Source: Chromera velia
Lineage: Eukaryota > Sar > Chromeraceae
Direction of reading: 5' to 3'
Length of the DNA stretch: 64,000 bases
Assembly: GCA_018398765.1 (NCBI GenBank)
Contig: JAHBMJ010005845.1
Span: forward strand, 62,001 to 126,000
A model generated the notes under the pieces. That model had not been told where the DNA came from. It saw nothing but the letters and a program-made list of their open reading frames with translations, and did not search any database. This document shows positions 58,261 to 64,000 of the stretch, piece after piece; position 1 is the first letter of the stretch, and the number at the start of each line of letters is the position of its first letter. The translations under genes were made by a program, and so were the position numbers.

Positions 58261-59323
58261 ATGAGTCCCTCTCCCAAGAGCTTCATCTTTGTTCTGGGTG
58301 CTGAGGACTTCTACAGGGTCTGGAGGGTCGTACGCGCAATGTTCCATGATCAAAAAAAATATCCGAAGTTCGAAGGCCTCGGAAAAGAATTCAAGGGCAC
58401 ATCCATGAACGGTCAGCGCAGAGGCGCACCTACTTAATCGCACAGCCATCCATCGTCAGACCTTTTCGGTGCTGCACATTTGTTTTAGGAGTTTGTATGT
58501 GAGTGTCTGTGTGTGTATGTGTGTATGTGTGTGTGTGTGTGTGTATGTAGACGGTGTGTTTGGTCTTGGATTCGATTTTCTGCAGGGCAAGGCGGAGGAG
58601 ACCGCAACGAGGAGACGGAGCCGCCAACGAAGAAAGCGAAGAAGGAAGGAGAGGCAGAAGAAAAAGGTCTCTCAGGAATGCCGATTTAATGACTTGTACC
58701 TCCCTGCAAAAAACAAACGATAGTCCAGTTCAAGAGGCTGGTGAAGATTTTCCAGTAGGCTCTCTTTGTGCGAACTGTATACGTCTATCGTGCAATTTTC
58801 TTATCTCTCCATAAAATATTTCTTCCTCTCTCCTTTTTTCTATAAGTCTCTCTATCTACCTGGCTGTTTACCTATCCGTCTGTCTGAATGAGTGAGTGCT
58901 TCAGAAATGGAAAGTGCATGGAGTGGCAAGATGCTAATGCCTGCCTGATTGCCTGCCTGCCTGCCTACCTTTCCATCCATCCGTCTGAAGAACATCATGG
59001 AGCGTACGTGTCTTTATTAATCAGGGGGGACAAGGCAAACTACTGTTAGGGTGTCTGCACTTCCTGCCTGTATGTCTGCCTGCGACTAGATGCATGCACA
59101 CATGTGGATACGATGGAATGCTATCGCGGTATCCTTTTTTTCGGTGCGGCTGTCAAGCAGGAGTTAAGAGGGCTGAGGGAAAGGAGAAAGAGACGCCCGA
59201 GCAGACGTGGAAGCGGGAGCTCTTTAAGGAGGAGACTGCCAAGATGGAAGACCTGATGGAAGAGGATGACAGTGGAGCTGAGAGAGATAGCCATCAGAAT
59301 CTGTTCGGAAGAGAAGGTCCGTC

Positions 59324-59356
<33 letters not shown>

Positions 59357-59979
59357 GTGCATGTACGTCTTTCGTGAGATTCAGAGCCCATGCAGGGTGC
59401 ATGACCAGAAGGAGAGAAATGTAAACGGGCTGTAACGAAAAGTTCCGTTAGGGAGCTACTCAGCTTGCCTCCGCTCGTCAGTCAGGAAGCCAATTAAGGA
59501 ACCGCAAATCCCTCTAAGTACCGGTCAAGTAGGGAGACAGCTGACTCAGAGGTGGGTCCTTCCAAGCACTGCGCATGCTGACTGCTGTCGTATCACTGTG
59601 GCTGTCTGGGAGACGTTCTGGATCCGTCGGCCCTTTTCTTTTTGACGAACCTCAGATAGAAGGACGTCGCACTGGAGGCAATACACATGCACAGCGGGTC
59701 GACGTGACTGTTGCGTTGGGTGCAAAATCATCCATAAGTGCATCAGTCCTGTTTGCCAGTCTCCGTGCCTGCCTGCCTGTCCGCTTGATAATGCCTGAGT
59801 GTACATCTGAGGGTGTGTCCAATTGATTGCATATCTAGGTGATGTGCTTGTTCGGACCTGCCACGACTAGCTGCATGGCATTGTTTGGCTGATCCTTGCA
59901 TTGTTTCTTTCTGCTTGACTGCGCCTAGCTTTTGTCTGTCTATCGATCCTATCAATCATGTCTGTCGATATGTTTATAT

Positions 59980-60026
<47 letters not shown>

Positions 60027-60339
60027 CGTGCGTGTGCATGTGTGTGTGTGTGTGTATGTGTGTGTGTATGTATATGTGTGTGTGTGTATGTATATGCAGA
60101 TCGGACAGGCTTTGGAGGACGGCAACTCTCCTTGGTTTTTTTATACGCCTCTGTCTAACGCCCTGTTTTGTCTGTTGGGGGGGAGGCCCGGAATGGGAGG
60201 ACATGAGGATGGGGACAAAGGGAAGCTGCACCCGAATACAAAGAAGTGGCTGCAAGACGAGGGGATGATGTACCACGATGAGGAGGGAGAGTTCGAATCC
60301 CTCTGGATCGTAATTTCTTCTCAGGTCGTGGAGGAGTGA
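58261..60339 (+). CDS. multi-exon unknown protein with basic and acidic low-complexity segments
   Basis: Exons that join in phase are 58261-58411 (ATG at 58261, donor GTCAGC), 58586-58666 (acceptor TTCTGCAG) and 59161-59316 (acceptor CAAGCAG, donor GTCCGT). Exon 1 encodes about 50 residues including KYPKFEGLGKEFKG. Exon 2 is charged, with a nuclear-localisation-like PPTKKAKK. Exon 3 is acidic (MEDLMEEDDSGAERD). A further exon from 60100 (acceptor ATATGCAG) encodes GNSPWFFYTPLSNALFCLLGG and then a Gly/Asp-rich stretch, ending at TGA 60337-60339 or spliced at the GT after 60309 or 60324. Its phase does not fit exon 3 directly, so an exon between 59317 and 60099 is missing from this model. No family is recognised. 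Confidence 0.45.
59320..59358. repeat. (CAGA)n microsatellite
   Basis: About nine CAGA units in the intron directly after exon 59161-59316. Confidence 0.85.
59980..60095. repeat. (TG)n microsatellite before a 3' splice site
   Basis: TG/TATG run ending a few bases from the TATATGCAG acceptor at 60099. Confidence 0.85.
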
Positions 60340-60516
60340 AGGTGCCCTATAGTAGATTTAATTTCGAGACAGAAAGGCAGAGAGACAACGGATGCAAATC
60401 AGCAGACGGACTTTCGGATGCCGAGGAAGGTACAGAGAGAAACACGTGGACAGTCAAGTAGGTCGAGACATGGCAAACCGTAGAGCGGAGCACTGACAGA
60501 GAAGCACAGACCAAAC

Positions 60517-60660
60517 ACACACATACATACACACATACACACACACACACACACACATACACACACACGACAGACAGACAAATAGACAGACAGACAGACA
60601 GATAGACAGACAGAGAGACAAACGGACGGACGGACGGACAGACGAATGGACAGACCATAT
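60517..60660. repeat. CA and CAGA/GATA/GACG microsatellite cluster
   Basis: CA run (60517-60567) followed by AGAC/GACA units. Overlapping Cys/Val/Ser frames are spurious. Confidence 0.85.
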
Positions 60661-60774
60661 GGGTCTCTTTCCATTTCCCATTTCCCTTCCTTTTTTTGTC
60701 CCTGTCTTCTTCCCTTACGCAATGGTCAGAGAAAACAAAGCCAAAGGATCTACCTGCGTGAGGCAGATAGACAG

Positions 60775-61197
60775 GCAGACAGGTCGTCAGACGTTTGTTG
60801 TGCTATACCTGCACGTACGCAATTTGTCTTCTCACGCTTCGAAGTGTGCTTTCACTTTGCAATACGGAACGCTCTGAGGCTTCTGCCGAATCTGCAAAAC
60901 GCGGCCCGGTTCGACAACCAGGCACCTCCTCCGCAGAGACGCAAAGGGCTTTTTCACCCTAACCGTTTCGAAGGGGACGAATTCTTCCAATCCATGCAAC
61001 GGGCTTGTACCGGCCTGTGCTCGTACGATGGGTACGGGGACGATGAAGAAGAAGAGGAGGAAGATGAAGAGGAGGGGTACGATGCAGAAGAGCACAGGGA
61101 GGCCAGAAGGAGGCTGGAGGCTCTCGTCAGAGCGTCCGCAGAAGCCGTCCAGCAGGGTGACGAGCGTTTCGTCGTGCTTAACCTCTACGCAGTCTGA
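60775..61197 (+). CDS. C-terminal exon(s) of an unknown acidic protein
   Basis: An open frame ending at TGA 61195-61197 encodes FVFSRFEVCFHFAIRNALRL, then LFHPNRFEGDEFFQSMQRAC, a run of Asp/Glu (about 61045-61078) and an Ala/Arg-rich helical tail. The 5' limit is uncertain; an AG at 60774 would fit phase 0. It may be the last exon of the gene starting at 58261, whose acidic and basic character it shares. Family unknown. Confidence 0.4.
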   Translation, partial: ADRSSDVCCAIPARTQFVFSRFEVCFHFAIRNALRLLPNLQNAARFDNQAPPPQRRKGLFHPNRFEGDEFFQSMQRACTGLCSYDGYGDDEEEEEEDEEEGYDAEEHREARRRLEALVRASAEAVQQGDERFVVLNLYAV

Positions 61198-62366
61198 AGA
61201 GAGTTGGCTGCATGGGGGAATGGACGAGGAGCATGCGTGCTCACTCAGTTCTCTGTGAACAAAAACCACAATTTGAAAGAGCAAGAGAGAGTCACTTTCT
61301 TTGCCCGCCCCTATGCCAGCTCTCATGCTTCTTTACATGTCTCACTTTCTGAGAGCCTGCATCTTTTCGTCGAATTTGAATTCAATTCTGATCGTGTCGA
61401 CCTGCGTTTGTCTCCTTGCCTTACCATGGTACGTCAGTTTGAATGAGACGACTCGAAGACGTTCATTGCTGATGCTGGCAAACTTGGGAGCAGATCTTTC
61501 CCGCAAGGCCTGTTTGTGGTGTTGTTTTCATAGATGAATGGATTGTCTCCTGCTGGTTGGTCAGTTCTCATCTATCGTCATTGCATGAAATACGGGAACG
61601 TGTGCATTGTGATGGTGATTGAAAAATATACGTAGGTCATTCGATTGTGTCTTGTTGTTCCATGCAACTTTCTGACTGTCTTGGAAGGAACTTATATGTG
61701 ATCTAAGTGTGTTACAGGCTGTATGATCACAATTGCACCTATGTGTCTTCCCATGCAGTTCCATTGCTTCTCTGTGTGTTTGATCTGTTCCTCTCCTCTC
61801 CTCTCCTGTTCTCTTTGTTGACAAAGAAGAAACGGAAAGAAATAGTAAGTTTCGCTTGTTCTCTTCTACTTTGGAAAGGAATAAAGAAACACAGACAGAC
61901 AGACAAAATAGAAAAGAATCCTTCAAAGAAATAACAAAAAGAAAGGAAAAGGAAAAAGGGAACATAAGATGGGGGGAATAATTAAGGAGAGAGGGGGAAA
62001 AAACAATTCAAAAAGCAGAAAACGGGAAAGGTAGCTTGTCGCCTTTGCTTTCTCCTTTCTATTCTTCAGTTTTTGCTTTCCCCTTTTTACTTTTGCTTCC
62101 CCCTTCTCCTTCTCTCCCCGATCTGATGAAACTTGGACGACCGACAAAATTGGGCACCTCCATCAACAAGGAGCAAGCTGACACGCTGCGCCAACAACGT
62201 TATTTTGCCGAGACTGGCGGGGTCCGGGGCCATTGGTTCATCTTTGCATGGAGACGTGCATACACGTCGGGAGAAAAGCACATATACACACACATACACA
62301 CACACACACACATACTCACACATGCACACACACACGTACGCACGTACACGCACACATACACACGCA

Positions 62367-62405
<39 letters not shown>

Positions 62406-64000
62406 ACAATGCAAAGAGACACAGCCATGCAGAGATAGACAGTCCTCGTCAGACGTTCATACCTTTTAATTCTTTTTTCAAAAAATGCTTTGTGTCTATT
62501 GCTTTTCTCAATTGTTGGAGCAAAGTGTCATGCATGCTTGAAGTCTCCTCCAAATCTAGCTTCAAATCGCACTGTTTAATTCGTGTTTTTCAATCAGAAA
62601 CGTAAAGAAACGCCTTTCCTTTTTAAAAGATGGCTGGGGATACATGAAGGAATGATCTAAGGAATATGAGTATATAAGTTTGAGTTATTGAAAGGTGCGC
62701 GCTTGTCCCTTTGACCTAGCCTTTGACTGTTGTACACTAGTCTCTATATAAAAACGGCTTAAATTCCTTAGGAATTTAGTGGAATTTACCCGGTAGAATT
62801 CAATAAAATTTGGGGAATTTTAGTGAAAGTTACTGTGAAATCTATACTCAGCTAGCCTCATCTAGATTCCTAGCTAGATTCCATTATGATTCCCCTGAAT
62901 TCCAGAACTTTCAAAAATTATTAGCATAAAATGTGTATCCTAGTGTGTATCAATTTTAAAAACGTGTCGAAACTTGATATTCACCGGCATTTCAATTTTT
63001 GGTACAGAGGGCTTCTATAATAGTTTCTAATTGGGTTTTATAATTAACCTGACCTGTCCTAATTAACCTAGCTAGTAGGTTGATATGAAAAACAACTAGG
63101 TAAGGTTAGTAACCTAGCTAGGTTACTTAGCTAATTAACTAGCTAATTAAGTGTATGGAAACGCTAGTAGAAACGGTCTGATTCTTACATTAAGGTATAA
63201 CTTGAAGATATATGCCTTATCGCATTTAGGTGTAATTATAAAAGAATTGACTAGAGAATTGGAATGTTCAATTAAGAATTTGGAATCTCAAATTCTTAAT
63301 TTAGAACAATTTGGAATTTGTTTTCTCTATATCAAAAACTTAGTGTAGAAATTTGTATTTTTATGTATATATAAAGATGCCATAAACATTCTAAAACTCA
63401 AAGGTTTCAAATTTGAACACCAATTATTTTCCATATGTCATAAACATTTAACCTAAATAAAATATAATTGGAAAGTTATATTTCCGATGCGCGCCCACTC
63501 TCATGTTATATACATTCTAGGGCTAATATGGAAAGAGATGAAAACAGACTACATCTATGGTCAAGTCTATTGTACGTTCCCGGGCGTTTCATAAAAATAG
63601 AACAGCCTCACCGGGCCCGCCTCCTGCCCCCTTCTCGGATTTCAAATCAAAGTTGGGAACGACGGTCGTTTGAAAGATGCTAAGACCTTGTGATACATGC
63701 TTCCGAGATCTTCCGAGATCGCCTCAGAAAGATAGTCTCATCCGCTGCGGGTCGGCATGACCCCATGCAGTAGTTTTCCTGTCAGAGAAGAATGGCTGTA
63801 TGAAGCCCGCCAAAAGAGCCTGCAAGTGAGCCATCACTGAAAACATGTGTACAGACGGTTCCCCAATTCAAAAGTGTACACGTAGAAGAATGGAAGTATG
63901 AGCTGCTCATTTGTGTCCTCCGGCAAAAACACGTGTGTGCAAGTTTGTCCTTTCAGTGAGAGAGAGACAAATACTCTTAAAATGGTGGTGTCCTTTGGCA
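61198..64000. other. terminal region without a supported gene
   Basis: Pyrimidine-rich sequence to about 62100, a short exon-like stretch near 62126-62250 (encoding KLGRPTKLGTSINKEQADTL) with no clear splice partners, a CA microsatellite, then AT-rich DNA from 62640 with nested CTAGCTAG/TTAACTAG palindromes near 63070-63150. Confidence 0.45.
62278..62408. repeat. (CA)n microsatellite
   Basis: CA/CATA/CGTA repeat of about 130 bp; the His/Thr-rich frames are spurious. Confidence 0.9.

Noticed and set aside
60290-60310. GTTCGAATCC, a tRNA T-loop-like string
   Set aside because: It lies within a coding-like exon and no cloverleaf can be drawn around it.

Overview
This is nuclear DNA from an intron-rich eukaryote. 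It is dense in microsatellites and carries LTR retrotransposons and small inverted-repeat elements. I infer a photosynthetic alveolate, most likely a chromerid such as Chromera velia. The grounds are the GT..TGCAG intron style with short exons and long microsatellite-filled introns, the acylation-type N-terminus on an acyl-CoA synthetase, the Ty1/copia load and the protein families present. No rRNA or organelle gene is available to confirm this, so the taxonomy is inference. No tRNA, rRNA, CRISPR array or bacterial operon was seen. Four assembly gaps or ambiguous bases lie at 11527-11533, 28796-28852, 33708 and 42260.

Layout. 1-2851: AT-rich DNA with a TA-flanked MITE and possibly the last codons of a gene at the left edge. 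2852-11201 (-): a complete 19-exon long-chain acyl-CoA synthetase. 12484-17805 (+): Ty1/copia element A with 293-bp LTRs. 18661-19728 (-): an intronless SLC25 carrier resembling peroxisomal PMP34. 19729-30295: low-complexity and AT-rich DNA, then a 5-kb interval bounded by ~120-bp terminal inverted repeats that contains micro-exons, hairpin repeats and TG microsatellites. 30918-31277: a 360-bp MITE. 31591-33309 (-): a short non-autonomous LTR element. 33505-37206 (-): a four-exon LMBR1/LMBD2-type membrane protein. 37917-41500: a MITE, purine tracts and a 93-bp minisatellite. 42672-44076 (-): a 2OG-Fe(II)-oxygenase-like protein. 46132-49395 (-): an AAAP amino-acid transporter. 50036-51309 (+): a Cys-rich zinc-finger protein ending in a CaaX-like box. 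51755-57576 (-): Ty1/copia element B with 231-bp LTRs. 58261-61197 (+): exons of an acidic or basic low-complexity unknown protein. 61198-64000: microsatellites, then AT-rich DNA.

How the genes may relate. The clearest functional pair is the acyl-CoA synthetase, which uses ATP to activate fatty acids, and the PMP34-like carrier, which in other eukaryotes moves adenine nucleotides or cofactors across the peroxisomal membrane. They are on the same strand and separated mainly by element A, so they may have been closer before it inserted. The other genes look like unrelated housekeeping or membrane genes. Two features stand out. The introns of the synthetase all end in GCAG, and the LTR pairs of both copia elements differ almost only by transitions (23 of 24 differences counted by eye), which points to cytosine deamination of repeats.
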